From Tenrec ecaudatus (taxonomy: Eukaryota > Chordata > Mammalia > Afrosoricida > Tenrecidae), in assembly GCF_050624435.1 (NCBI RefSeq), contig NC_134537.1:124038086-124102085 (forward strand): 64,000 bases of DNA. Direction: 5' to 3'. The notes beneath the pieces were generated by a model, which did no database searches, was not told the origin of the DNA, and worked only from the letters and a program-made list of their open reading frames with translations. Shown piece by piece: positions 22,481 through 33,910 of this stretch (positions within the stretch are counted from its first letter, which is position 1; each line of letters opens with the position of its first letter). The position numbers were made by a program, and so were the translations under genes.

Positions 22481-24044
22481 TTTTATAAAGAATCAAACTT
22501 AATATATTATTAAAGAGGTAACAGAAATTATAAGAAGAAAAATTTGAGTCCTACATTCCTTAAAAGTTTTCTTCCTTTTTTACACCTCTCGCTTTTTAAA
22601 AGGAGTTGAAGTGCAGAACAATAGATGATGCTTTGAGAGCCCTCGTCCTTATCTGTGCATGGGCCTCTGTGGGAAAATATTTACATTTGAGCCCCCACAC
22701 TCCACGAACCAGAACTCTGATCCTAACAACTAGAGTGTCCCTGTCTCTTCCCTGTGTCACGCCCTGCGGCTCCAGGTGTAAACGGGATCTTGAATTTATG
22801 TCAATAATTATTTGTTGTTGTGCACTATCGAGTTGTTTTCGACTCCTAGGACCCCCACACCCACCCTCTATGATAGAATAGAATTGCCCAAGAGTTTTCT
22901 TGGCTATCCTTAATTTTCCCCCCCAACACATAATATCACTTCGGCCTAAAAACCCCACTACAGAAACCCAATTTAGCCAGTAGCATTGGTGGTATAATAG
23001 AAAACCAGTCCAGGCTGTGGGTCTGCTCACTACCCTAGCAGGCGGCTGCATTGTGTGGCCTGCCTCCCACAGCACACCAGGCTTCTTGAATGTTCAGCAT
23101 CTGTAGTATATGCCAACCAGCAGTCAGGTTTCCTTCTTCTAGCACCCTCTCAGGAAGCTTTGTAGCAGAGGACCTGGTGAGGTGCCTCCCCATGATCATC
23201 CTTCCCAGCACCCTAGATGGTGTATCTTTGGTAAGTTCCGCCATGAGCCCACGGTGAGTTTTCTGCAATCCAGTGAGTCATGGCAAAGCCTTCTCCAAGT
23301 GGATCTGCATCTCAGTTCTGGTGATTCATCCTTGGACACACTCTGAGATTTAGGGGTGTTAGCTACTCCTTAAATTTCTTCCTTCAGTGTTCTTCAGAGT
23401 TTCCTTTATTTCTCACCAGTCAGTGTCTTCTTAGAGTTACTTGTTGCTTAAGTAAAGCCTAACCTCCTGGATGGCCATGATCTCAACAGCCAGGTCCACG
23501 CACAGCACGAGGGCAGGGGAGAGAGCGAGCCCAGCGGGAGAGGGCTCTGCTTTGTATGGAAGCAGTTCACCAGACCTTTCTCTTGCAGAACCCACTGGAT
23601 GGGTTCAAAAGACCACCCTCTGGGCTAGCAATCAAACACTTACTGTTGCCACCAAATCACTTACCTATAACAATACCCAGGATGTGCTGCTTTTGTTGTG
23701 GAAACATAGTACCCATTCCAATTCACAGCAACTCCAAGCGACCCCATTGTAGGCTGTATGAAAAGCAGACTCACTTCTCTTCTAAGAAGCACATTATTTA
23801 GTTGTTTTTAAAAGCGTATAAGGTATTTTATCCATTATCCTGTTACTTTGCCCGTTCTCCCGTTGAAAACACTTGGTTTATTTCTAGATTTCTGCTAGGA
23901 TGAATATTTTCCGGCACACATGGACAAGAACTTCCCAAGGGTTAGAGAAATTGCTGAGTCACGGCTCACTCCAGCAGCCCAAGGTGTAATCACTATGCCT
24001 GCCAAGGCTCCTTCTCCTCCTTGGACTGCTCATTTTCCTCGTTA
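22473..24044. other. No gene recognised; AfroSINE tail remnant at 22815-22895
   Basis: The tail words TTGTTGTTGTGCACTATCGA then GTTGTTTTCGACTCCTAGG indicate an inverted AfroSINE/RTE end. The rest, including a 159-aa reverse ORF at 22596-23075, has no recognised family or domain. Confidence 0.4.
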
Positions 24045-24050
24045 CTCTAG

Positions 24051-24255
24051 GCTGGGGTTCTCAACCTGTGGGCTGTGACCCCTGGGTGTGTGGGGGGGTG
24101 GGGGTTAAATGACCCTTTCACAGGAGTCGCCTGATTCAGAACAGTAGCAAAATGACAGTGATGAAGTAGCAACTACAATAATGTGATGGTTGGGGGGTCA
24201 CCGCATGAGGAGCTGTGCGAAAGGGTCGCAGCATCAGGAAGGTCGAGAACCACTG
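24051..24255 (+). mobile_element. SPIN-type hAT MITE (non-autonomous)
   Basis: The element begins TGGGGTTCTCAACCTGTGGG and ends GGTCGAGAACCACTG, which are imperfect terminal inverted repeats. Between them lie GACCCTTTCACAGGAGTCGC, CAGTAGCAAAATGACAGTGA, GAAGTAGCAACTACAATAAT and GGTTGGGGGGTCACCGCATG, in the order of the SPIN/URR1 short hAT elements. CTCTAG lies on both sides (24045-24050 and 24256-24261), consistent with a decayed 8-bp hAT duplication. It encodes no transposase. Confidence 0.9.
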
Positions 24256-24515
24256 CTCTAGACGAATAATTGTACTAGTGAGAGCCACTTGCAAGCTTAG
24301 AAATCTCTGGGTGCTATGCTGCACACCAGAAGAACAGGTACATTGAATGATTGTTCATTGATTTGTAGGAGCTCTTGATACGATTCTATAGAGATGCTAT
24401 GCATTCCAAAGCCTTCCCATTGAGTTTGTGTTTTCATGTCATTAGGGTGTGTTTGGATGACAGAGTTCTTAATTGGTTGTCAGAAAAAGTCAACATTTTC
24501 AATGGAGAAATGCCC

Positions 24516-24544
24516 TGTGTGTGTGTGTGCGCGCGCGTGCGCAC
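24516..24544. repeat. Alternating purine-pyrimidine (GT)n(GC)n tract
   Basis: A 29-bp uninterrupted alternating run passes from TG repeats to CG repeats. Such runs are the best sequence substrates for left-handed Z-DNA. Confidence 0.9.
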
Positions 24545-24713
24545 CACCTATATTTTCTAGGAAACCATGATAAGGTTTTGCTTCTGTATTTCAAGCTCTT
24601 GATAAAGCTGGAATTAGTTTTTGTATATCAGGTGAAATTGAGATATCATTTCATTTTTTTTCTATGACCAGAACTGGCTTTTTAAAGTTTTGTTTATTGA
24701 AAAGTTTCTTCTT

Positions 24714-24995
24714 TTCGAGGACCAGATGCAAAGGGCTTAAGTGGAGAGCAAATGCTTTGAGAATGATTGGGGCAGGGAATGTACAGATGTGCTTTATACA
24801 ATTGATGTATGGATTGTGATAAGAGTTGTATGAGCCCCTAATAAAATGTAAAAAAAGAAAAGAGGAGGAAAAAAAAGAAAATGATTAGGGCAAAGAATGT
24901 ACAGATGTGCTTTATACAATTGATGTATGTATATGTATGGACTGTGATAAGAGTTGTATGAGCCCCTAATAAATTGTTTTTTAAAAAAAAAGAAA
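24714..24995 (+). mobile_element. Two tandem L1 3' tips inside one TSD
   Basis: Two copies of the young L1 3' end lie head-to-tail: about 24719-24850 (ends CCCCTAATAAAATG then A-rich) and about 24877-24985 (ends CCCCTAATAAATTG). The pair is bracketed by GAAAAGTTTCTTCTT at 24699-24713 and 24996-25010. I find no duplication between the two tips. The pair is therefore best read as one insertion event of a dimeric template, or as a tandem duplication after insertion. Confidence 0.85.
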
Positions 24996-25010
24996 GAAAA
25001 GTTTCTTCTT

Positions 25011-26095
25011 CTCCTGGTTATCTGCCACTCATTTCATATATCAAAGATTAAATATGTCCAAGTCTCTGTACTGTTTCATTGACGATTTAATGCTGCGCTC
25101 TCTCAATGGCTGTTGCTTCATAAACGTCGTTATGTTCAGCAGTGAGCATTCTTTCTCTTTCCGCCTTCATTGTGCCTCGGACGGTTGTTTTTGGCCCTTC
25201 TCTTCCATATTTTAAGATGAAAGCATCTCAAGCCTGCTTTGTCTCTTGCTGCTAAGTGGTAGAATTACTTTTCTTAATTTGGAGAAAGTTACTACTTCCA
25301 AGTATCTAAGGAAATGAGACTATAAGGTCAAATGGTCCCATTTTCTTCTTAAAATTTTAGAAAAGCAGATACTTCTGCCTCATAATTTTAGTTCTGATAA
25401 ACTGATAAATTGAGAGTCTTTACAATATTATTAATTTTGTTTTAATGTCTTTCTGATAATAGAGCCTTTTGACATGTGTGAATGTAAATAAGTTATTACT
25501 ATATTCTATAAGTTCTGAAATGCTAATGGGTTGCTTACTTACTAATTAGTTGTACTGCTTAACAATATTTAAGTTAGCATCTCTCTTTTCCAAAAGGCAC
25601 ACATACTTGTGAGACTTAACAGTGAAGCCAGGAGAAGTTATATCTTTATTTATGGACGTATGCCTACAGGTATATTAAATGTCTCTGTTTTTTGTTTGCA
25701 TCATAGTATAGGTTTTCTTATGAATGTAAAATAATATTTAGCTAGCCTGCTGAGATAAATGGACAATGGTATTTGTGACCCCAAGTGAATGGCCCAGGGG
25801 ATCCAGCACCCCAAGTTCCACTGCTCCTTCCTAATGGCTGGGATCAGTATGTCCTTATACTTAAGGCATCTCATGCCCCCACATGCAGATTAGAATGCTC
25901 TGCATTATTCAAATGAAAACTTTTTTACTTCCTAGCTCATTCTAATTTGCACAATAAAAAGGATATAAAAATCTTAGGTTTTTGTTTCTCATAAAGCAAA
26001 TTTCTTAAACTAAACCACCAGCAAATGTAGCGTTGATATAAGCTGGACACATCTACTTTTGGTGAGATGTTTTTCTAAACGCTAATTGGATCTTA
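25011..26095. other. No recognised feature, AT-rich
   Basis: About 1.1 kb of AT-rich sequence with no repeat family I can name and no ORF of interest. It may hide a very old L1. Confidence 0.35.
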
Positions 26096-26272
26096 GGAGC
26101 CCTGGTGGCATAGTGGTAATGCATTGAGCTGCTAACCACAGGTCAGCAGTTCAAAACCACGAGTCACTCCACAGGAGGAAAAAAACTCACTATTTCTGTA
26201 GAGTTCTTCTCAGAAACCCGCAGGGGCAGCTCTACTCAGGTTTTCTGTGAGTCAGAATGGACTTGATGGCAG
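26096..26272 (+). mobile_element. AfroSINE copy, well preserved
   Basis: It begins with the canonical head AGGAGCCCTGGTGGCATAGT, then GAGCTGCTAACCACAGGTC, AGCAGTTCAAAACCACGAG and GGGGCAGCTCTACTCAGG, and ends TGAGTCAGAATGGACTTGA. This is the reference copy in the window for the 5' end. Confidence 0.95.
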
Positions 26273-26279
26273 GGGCTTC

Positions 26280-27150
26280 AGAGAGCAGAAGAGAGTGGAA
26301 AAGGAGTCCGTGTCGCCATCTCCCTCGTTCATCTTCGCTTGTTGATCCCAGGCCAGAACGTAATTCAACACCATAAGCCGAAGTTGAGGGTCTATGTCAG
26401 GACCCCTGGCAACAAAGCATGATCTTGTGGCTGCTGCTTCCACGAGCATTGATTGTGGGTCCAATTTGCGATGACAAAAGAAGTTACTTAGGTCATTGTT
26501 GTAGGTGCTATGGAAACCCTGTCCAGTCCTGCCCCATCCCCACAATTGTCCCTGTGCCTGAACCCATTGTTGCAGCACCAGGTCGACTAGTTCTTTCTCC
26601 CACAGTGTGTGTCAGCTTCTCTTTCTTCTTTGGATGCTTCCTGCATCGTTCAGTATTTGCCCACACCATCTTTCAAAATTGCAGCTCAAGGCTTGAATTT
26701 CCCCCTCAGGTTGAATTTCCAGGTTACGTGTTCAGCGTGTTCTTCCCGTTGGCCTTCCCATTCTAGGTCTTTGCACATTTCATTACAATATGTGGCTTTG
26801 TCTTCTGGAGCTGCCCTTTGAAACTTTCTACTCAGCTCCTTGACTTCATCCTTTCTTCCATTGCTTTAGCTACTCTGATTCAGAGCAAGTTTCAGAATCC
26901 CCTCTGACGTGCAGTTTGATCTGTTCTTTTTTTTGAACGACCTTTCGCTTTCGTCATGGACGATGCTCTTGATGTCCTCCCACACTCGTCTCTGTCAGTT
27001 CAAAGCTTCTAGTCTGTCCTGGAGATGTTCTCGAAACTCAGGTGGGATGAGATCAAGGTTGTATTTTGGTTTATGAACTTGCTTCATTTGTCTTCAGCTT
27101 AGACCCTAACTGAAATACGAGCAATTGATCATCTTTTCCAGAGTCAGCTC
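26280..27150 (-). mobile_element. RTE/BovB-like LINE, inter-domain region, reverse
   Basis: On the minus strand the sequence reads, in broken frame, NPKYNLDLIPPEFREHL and then GTGGGAGGACATCAAGAGC, matching the plus-strand copy at 60945-61400 (GTGGGAGGACATCAAAAAC; TTGAGAACATCTCAAGAAC). This is the linker between the endonuclease and reverse transcriptase of RTE. Both terminal parts are missing. Confidence 0.8.
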
Positions 27151-27776
27151 CTGGCCTGGACTCGGCTGCTGATATGGAGCTTTGTTTAATGTTAACAAGA
27201 TATTTCCTTTTCTATTATTTCAACCTACCTATGTTATGTTTCCAGTAAATTCCTTGTGCATTGTGTTTTTGAACCATGTCTTGTTGTCTACCTTCTTAAT
27301 CTTTCTCTTCTAATAGAAGTGTTTAGCTCAAGGTCCTTGATCTTTAAAGAAATTAAGGTATGTTAGAGCTTATATCTGCTATTTATTATTCATTTTTTGC
27401 TTGTTTCTCCTCCTTGTCTCCTGTGGGTTTTTGTCACCTTTCAGGATTCAATCTTATTTACTATCCTGTTTTGTAGTATATGAGGTTGTGTGGTGTTAGT
27501 AGTTCATAGGCAGTGAACTACTAATTTACCAAAGCCTCTTGGAATCATTGTTGTATTACTTTGAATAAGGTATTGAGATATTACCTGGGTTTGGGTCTCT
27601 GGACCCTCTCCACTTTTCAATCTAGCTGACTCAAGTGTTTCCTCTACATAAACCAACCACCACAATGTACCCTGTGCCACATTCAAATACTTAAGAAACT
27701 CATGGGAATATGCCATCAAATTTTCTCCTCATGAGTTTCTCAATATTTTTTTTTTACCCATTCTGGTGTTCTATTT
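27151..27776. other. Unassigned, T-rich, possibly old L1 5' region
   Basis: Pyrimidine-rich text such as TTGTTTCTCCTCCTTGTCTC then CTGTGGGTTTTTGTCACC looks like an inverted L1 5' UTR, but I cannot place it firmly. Confidence 0.3.
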
Positions 27777-28290
27777 TTTAAAATTCTCTTTCAATGGTTT
27801 TATTGGCATATAATTCACATATCATAAAATTCAATAGTTTAATTACATCAAGAAGAGTTGTCCGATCAGCATTACAATCAGTTTTAGAATATTTTCTTCT
27901 TTCTTGTCCTTGTTATTAGCCCCCTTCCCCCCCCCCAACCTCTCCTGTCATACCCCTAAGGAGTAACCATTAATCCAGTTACTGTCCCGAAAGATTTACC
28001 TATCCTAATTTTATATATAGAAAACATTAAAAAAACAAAACAAACAAGAAAAAAAACTTAACAAGAATAACAAAGTAAACCATAGGAAAACTTCCATTGA
28101 AAAGAAAGCAGACAATATAAACAACTAGAACAAGTTTAAATGGATCAAAAGGGAGATCAGATGATAGGATGCTAAACTTTAACCTAACTGCACCCCAACA
28201 ATCCACTTCCCACTGAAGGCAGGCCTGGCCCCAGGGCATGGATTCTTGTAGGCCAGCCCACTAAGCAGCAGGGAGAGAGCCTGTTTAGCA
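27777..28290 (-). mobile_element. Old L1 3' UTR, reverse
   Basis: A parallel copy of 9470-9985: GGCATATAATTCACATATCA, TCAATAGTTTAATTACATC, AAGAGTTGTCCGATCAGC, AACCATTAATCCAGTTACTG, AAAAGGGAGATCAGATGAT. Confidence 0.75.
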
Positions 28291-28328
28291 TCCATGAAAA
28301 GTATACCACCCCCTCTAAGTATACATCT

Positions 28329-28905
28329 GTAAAAAAATTTTTTTAAAACCTTTTATTAGGGGCTCATACAACTCTTATCACAATCTATACATACATCAAT
28401 TGTGTAAAGCACATCTGTACATTTTTGCCCTCATCATTTTCAGAGCATTTGCTCTCCACTTTACCCTTTGCATCAGGTCCTCATTTTTCCCGCTCCCTCC
28501 CCACTCCCCCCCTCCTTCATGAGCCCTTGATAATTTATAAATTATTATTTTGTCATATCTTTCCCTGTCCAATGTCTCCCTTCACCTCCTTTTCTGTTGT
28601 CCGTCCCCCAGGGAGGAGGTCACATGTAGATCCTTGTAATCGGTTCCCTCTTTCCAACCCACTCTCCCTCTACCCTCCTAGCATCACTACTCACACCACT
28701 AGTCCTGAAGGTATCATCCGCCCTGGATTCCCTGTGCCTCCAGCTCCTATCTGTACCAGTGTATATCCTCTGCTCTATCCAGACTTGCAAGGTAGAATTT
28801 GGATCATGATAGTTGGGCAGGGGGGGGGGGGGTGAGGGGGGGGCGGAAAGGGGAGGGAGGAAGCATTTAGGAACTGGAGGAAAGCTGTATTCTTCATTGG
28901 TGCTA
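28329..28905 (-). mobile_element. Young L1 3' UTR, reverse, with 13-bp TSD
   Basis: The + strand begins with a degenerate A/T tail and TTTTATTAGGGGCTCATACA, continues through AAAGCACATCTGTACATTTT, TTTGCTCTCCACTTTACCC and GTTGTCCGTCCCCCAGGGAG, and ends near a poly-G tract (28819-28848) and GTTCTTCATTGGTGC-like text. TAAGTATACATCT flanks it at 28316-28328 and 28906-28918. It is about 577 bp of 3' UTR with no ORF2. The 136-aa and 98-aa ORFs are UTR artefacts. Confidence 0.9.
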
Positions 28906-28918
28906 TAAGTATACATCT

Positions 28919-29159
28919 TGAAAGCTACTTTGACAAAAGAGATCTCACCTCAGTTGGGGTCAGGTTTTCAAGACCTGGGGAGAGGGAGAAGCATCTTCAG
29001 TTGCTTCCAGACATTGTGCTAAAGTCACTCTAATCCAACAGACACCCCACGGAGTGATAAGGAAATTTAAGTCAAGATGAGGGGAGTGGGCATGTCTGTC
29101 TCGGGGAAGGCGATTATATCTCTGTTGACAGGAAACCGGGGAGAAGCAGATTCCCAATA
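28919..29159. other. No recognised feature
   Basis: A short unique stretch. Confidence 0.3.
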
Positions 29160-30020
29160 GTTGTTCTATTTTTTTTCTCCCCGCCCCCAGTTGTTCTATT
29201 TTTTACCCATTATGTTGCTCTTTTTTCCTTTTCTGAAGTTCCAAGCCTTCTTCTGTTACCATTTTCTTTCTATCTAGAAACTTTCTTTAGCCCTTTTTTT
29301 CTTTTTCTTTTTAAGAAACCTTTATTGGAATAGAAGGCCTGGTCTTTCTCCCATAGAAAGCTGGGGGTCTCAAACTCACAATCCACTATGTCACCAGGCT
29401 CCGTCCCTTTTAGCCCTTCTTAATGAGCAGGTTTGCCAGTGCTAGATTCTCTAAGCTTCGTTTTGCCTGAGGATGTTTTGTTTCCACTTGAGGGATAGCT
29501 TCACCAAATATAGGAATCATGGTTTACAATTGTTTTCTTCCCACACTTGGAAAATGTGTGTCACTTCCTTCTGGTCTATGTAGCTTTAAATAATAAACCC
29601 ACGGTCATTAGAATTTCTGTTCCCTACAGTTAATGTGTTCTTCCTTTCTGGTGCTCTTCAGATATCCCCCCCCCCCCCCCCGTTCTTTGTTTTCCAAAAT
29701 TTAATTATGATGTTTCTTGGCATGGACTTCTTTTATTCAGGGTTCGCTCAGCTTCTTGGGTTTGCATATTTATGTCTTGTGTCAGATTTAGGATTTTTTG
29801 GGTCATTAATGCTTCAAATACCTTTTTAGCTTCATGCACTTTTCCTTCTCTTTCTGGAACCTCAAGTATATAAAATCTAGGGCTTTTCTTCCACCGGCTG
29901 CTGAGGCTCTGGTCAGGAGCTTCTATCCCAGTCTTTCTCTGTGTTGTCCAGATTGAGTAGATCTGCGCTCCCAACGTTGCTACTTTTATGTTCTGCTCTC
30001 TCCACCCTCCTATTGAACCC
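29160..30020 (-). mobile_element. Old L1 5' region, reverse, with AfroSINE insert
   Basis: GTGTGTCACTTCCTTCTGGT, ATTATGATGTTTCTTGGCAT, GCTCAGCTTCTTGGGTTTGC, ATTTATGTCTTGTGTCAG and ATTAATGCTTCAAATACC are the standard words of an inverted mammalian L1 5' UTR. A C16 homopolymer at about 29667-29682 interrupts it. Confidence 0.7.
29310..29410 (-). mobile_element. AfroSINE fragment, reverse
   Basis: AAGGCCTGGTCTTTCTCCC, GCTGGGGGTCTCAAACTCAC and CACTATGTCACCAGGCTCC mark the inverted 5' half. TTTAGCCCTT occurs on both sides (about 29288 and 29408), a plausible TSD. Confidence 0.7.
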
Positions 30021-30104
30021 GCTCAGTGAGGATTTATGTTTTGGTTTTGCTTGAATTTAACAGAAAATCTGCCATGAAAGTGAAATCCATGCTGAGCTTT
30101 AGAT

Positions 30105-30700
30105 TTAATTTTATAAAATCATTTTATTGGGGGCTCTTACAGATATTATAACAATCCATACATCAATTATATTGAGAGAACTTGTACAGATGTTGCCATC
30201 ATGATCATTTTCAAAACATTTTCTTTCTACTTATGCCCTTTGATATCAGCTCCTCTTTATTCCTCCCTTCCCCACCCTACCACCCTTGTGAACCCTTAAA
30301 AATTTTATATATATATATATATATATTTTTTTTTTTTCATATCTTACCCCATCTGATGTATCCCACAGTTATGTTATTGATCCCCGGCAAGGGGGTTATA
30401 CATCCATCATTGCTACCAGTTTCCCCTTTCCCTCTTTCCCCTTCTTCCTGTACCTTCATGGAATCATTACTCCAATGACTGTTTCTCAGGGCATTATCGC
30501 TCCTGGATTTTGAGTGTCGAAAGCTCTTATCTGTACCAGTGTGCATGCTCCAGTCTAGCAGGATTTGTAAGGTAGAACTGGGGTCATGATGGGGCAGGGG
30601 GTTAAAGAACTAGTTCTTAATGTTGTGTGTTCCATCGGCGCGATACTGTACCCTGGATGAACTGTGCCTTCCGCGTGTTTCCCTTCTGTGATGCTGGCCT
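30105..30700 (-). mobile_element. L1 3' UTR, reverse
   Basis: AAAATCATTTTATTGGGGGC, CTTATGCCCTTTGATATC, CATATCTTACCCCATCTGAT, TCTTATCTGTACCAGTGTG and AAGGTAGAACTGGGGTCATG give the whole inverted 3' UTR. A (TA)n plus T-run expansion lies at 30307-30340. It represents a second L1 subfamily, with the ending GTAAGAGCCCCCAATAAAATG in sense. Confidence 0.85.
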
Positions 30701-31575
30701 CTAGAAAAATTATTCTTTTTCACTTCATGACAAAATGTTCTTCCATCTTTTCTTCAAATGGGGATATTGGTGGAGCCATGTACAATCTATGGTAGGTCCG
30801 GGACACTCATTTTCCCATGGCTTTGTATCTGAAAGCTAAATTCTCTATATAATTTGGATATTTTCAAAGCTTTTCCTTTCTGACAAACAAAAGTTACCAA
30901 GATCCCCCACCCCACACTCTTTTGATTTCCCTGGTGTTTGACCCTGTAAATGTCACTGATGTAAAAGTCACTTTGCTCATTCACTTGTGTTGGAAAAGGA
31001 AAAATGATGCAGTTAATAGGTATCCTTAGAAGTAGAAATCATCTCCTTTTCTGTCCATAAAGTGGCGTGAAGTGACGTTCTCTTTGGTGGTCAGCCTGGA
31101 TGGGTGACATTAGATGGCCTTGCAAACTTGATCTCAGTGTGCCCTAGGCACGGTTCCTCCCTGGTCCACATCCCAGGTCCTCACCAATCATCTGTCCTGG
31201 GCTCATGGGGGAAGTGTGGCAGGGAGGAGGAAGAGGAGACTGAGAATGATGGAGCTGTGTTGTATTCTCCTTGCAAGCCATTTCAGCTTGTGCTCCCACA
31301 CAACAGTTCTAAAGGGGATACCAACTCAACAGCAGTCTCCCCTGGTTCCTGTGATGAGAGGGATACTATTTATTCAGTGGGGGCAGGAAGGGAAGGGTTT
31401 TGACCCCGATGCCAACAGCTAGAGTGGTTGTCGGAGCAGGAAAGCAGGGGACAGAGCAGAGCTACACTGCCCAGCCCCTGCCTGACCGCCCTTACCCACC
31501 TGCTGCCACCTCTGCTTCCTGCCTGTCATTGGAATAAACAGTGTTTCTATAGAAAAAAAATAGAAATCATCAGTG
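30701..31575. other. No recognised feature
   Basis: Unique-looking sequence; the 99-aa ORF at 31104-31403 has no support. The young L1 starts at its right end, after an A-run at 31552-31560. Confidence 0.35.
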
Positions 31576-32505
31576 TCTGGCTATCAAAAGCTAGAGCATC
31601 TGGGGTCTTAAAACCTTGTTGCTAAACAAGCAGCCATCTACCAGGGAAGCAACAAAACCTACTTGAAAGAAGCACACCAGACTGTGTGATCGATCATGAG
31701 GCGTCGACAGGAAGAGATGTCAGATGTTCAAAAACCACTCATCCAAATTGGTATAAAGGGGACTGGATGTAGTGGAGACCCAAAGTCCACCAGCAAGACA
31801 ACTGGACAGTCCCAAGACAGTCCCTCTTAGAAGGATCTCACGGAACGGGGGATAAATCCAGGGTGCAGTGTGGCACTGATGAACTACATAACTATCCTCT
31901 AGTTCTTTCAGATTTCCTCCGCTTACTATTGTGGTCTGTATGTGTTATACCTCATTGGTCACGTAGACTTGTGTATATTCATTTGTGCATTTAAGATCTC
32001 TCTGTACATGGTAGTCAAGGTAAAAGACTCCCCAGAGACATTGATAGGAATAAGAAGGCCCTGAGGGTATGGGAAGTGGGGGTCTGGGGCAGGAAGGGAA
32101 AGAAAAGGGTAACTGAGATCCTTGATTTGGTAACCCCACCTGATGGGTTTGAACAACACAACTGTGTGGGAAGGGAAGGGATATATTGGAATGAGGAATA
32201 TGGCAATAAAAGTATGATTATAAGATATAGATTATGTTTTCCATATCTTACACCATCCTCCGCCACCCCTCACCCACTTTTCCATTATTCATCCCCCTGG
32301 GAGGGGGTTCTAGATTGATCCTTGTGATTGATCAAGGGTTTGTGAGGGAGGGTGGGTGGGGAAGCTGATATCAGGGGCTCAAGTGGGAAGAGAATGCTTT
32401 GAAAATGATGATGGTGGCATATGTGCAAATGCACTTGACACACTGGAGAAATGTATGGATTGTGATAAGAGATGTAAGAACCCCCAATAAAAGTATTTTA
32501 AAAAA
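31576..32505 (+). mobile_element. L1 3' UTR with an internal inverted segment
   Basis: TCTGGCTATCAAAAGCTAGA, GCATCTGGGGTCTTAAAAC, AAGCACACCAGACTGTGTGA and TGATGAACTACATAACTATC give sense orientation. It ends GATAAGAGATGTAAGAACCC then CCAATAAAAG and A-rich tail. Between about 32212 and 32335 the sequence reads antisense (CATATCTTACACCATCCTCC; CCTCACCCACTTTTCCATTA) before sense resumes at ATCAAGGGTTTGTGAGGG. Confidence 0.8.
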
Positions 32506-32823
32506 AAGAATAAACCTGAATATTTCCTGGAAAAAATATTATATCATCAGAAAGCCTTTAAACTTGTGATTGCTGTTTGTGTTGTTTTGTTTCCAGTGTC
32601 TCTGATGGACCGACTTAAAGGTCTATGAAGAGGGGGCAAGATAACTTGTATCCTGAGTTCTTAAGCCAAGGGGAATGATTGGATAAAGAGCTCAACCTCC
32701 ATGCAGTATTCACATGTTGCAAGAGGCACCTGTGGAGGCACCTGTGGCAACTGTATTTTAGGTGTTGGTGGAGGGAACAAAGTATCTCTGTATCCCTCTC
32801 TTTCTCCTTTACTGAGCCACTGT

Positions 32824-33003
32824 TGGAGCCCTGGTGGTCTAGGGGTTATGCTTTGGGCAGCTAACTGTGAGTACCTCTGTTCTGCTGTTCTGAGGGAGAA
32901 AGACGGGATTTTTTTACTCCTGTAAAAACTCACCGAAGCAGTTCTATTCCCTCCTAAGTGTCGCTATGAATTGGTATCAACTCAGTGGTAGTGATGGTTT
33001 TTG
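32824..33003 (+). mobile_element. AfroSINE copy
   Basis: TGGAGCCCTGGTGGTCTAGG head, GCAGCTAACTGTGAGTACC, GGGAGAAAGACGGGATTT, and tail GTCGCTATGAATTGGTATC then AACTCAGTGG. Nearly full length. Confidence 0.85.
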
Positions 33004-33591
33004 TTCTTGTTGTTTGTTTGGACCATCATTCTTTAGGGGAGAAATAGGAAAAAGAAAAAGATGAAAATGTCGATTAAAGTGTGCATCGCATTACACACTG
33101 CAGTTATTTCTTGGTTGTTCTTTACAGAGCATGAATCTCCAGCCAAAGACCTTGTATTATTGATCCCCGGGTCTGGAATCAATGGGTAACTTCAGTTAGT
33201 GTGTGCAGTGTTAGGTGTATTGAGGACGTTTGCCCACGGTGTGGTGTCTTGCAGCGACAGCTGATTTGCAGTGCTGTGCTTACCAGGTGCCCATCTGGAG
33301 GTGCACGTATCCTGTTCTCATTCGTGGAGAGGAAGGCAAAACCGACAAGGCTCCTGTAGCCCTGATTACACCCATGAGTCATTTTCTGTCCTCACATCTA
33401 AAATGCCTTTTTCCTGGATACTCGAGGCCGTGACCCCTCTTGGGTGTGCCACCTCCCCTTCACCACTGGGGGTCAGCACAGATAATGAAATCAACTTCAA
33501 TTTATATTCTGGCAAAATGCCTCCCCCCCAGTTTGGAGTACAAAACAAGTCTCTGGCTTGTTTCTTTTATTTTCTTTCTTTAAAAAATTGT
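33004..33591. other. No recognised feature
   Basis: Unique sequence with a 108-aa ORF (33271-33597) that runs into the L1 and shows no domain. Confidence 0.35.
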
Positions 33592-33875
33592 TTTTAAATA
33601 AATCATTTTATTGGGTGTTCTTAAAGTTCTTATAACAATCCATACATCCATTGTGTCAAGCACATTTGTATATATGTTGCCATCATCATTCTCAAAACAT
33701 TTTCTTTCTACTTGAGCCCTTGGTATCAGCTCATCTTTTTTATCCCTCCCTCCCCCACCCCCCATCCCATCCTCAGAACCTTTGATAAAGCATAAATTAT
33801 TATTTTCATATCTTATGCTGACCACTGTCTCCCTTCACCCACGTTTCTGTTTTCGTCACCTTGGGGGCGGTGCAT

Positions 33876-33910
<35 letters not shown>

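Noticed and set aside
22596..23075. 159-aa reverse ORF
   Set aside because: Overlaps an AfroSINE remnant and a plus-strand ORF; no recognisable domain.
26096..26170. tRNA gene
   Set aside because: AfroSINE heads keep A- and B-box-like words but do not form a complete cloverleaf and are followed by SINE body.
28425..28835. 136-aa ORF rich in Pro/Ser
   Set aside because: Antisense to a young L1 3' UTR with TSD; the same spurious ORF recurs in other copies (28620, 36622, 41589).
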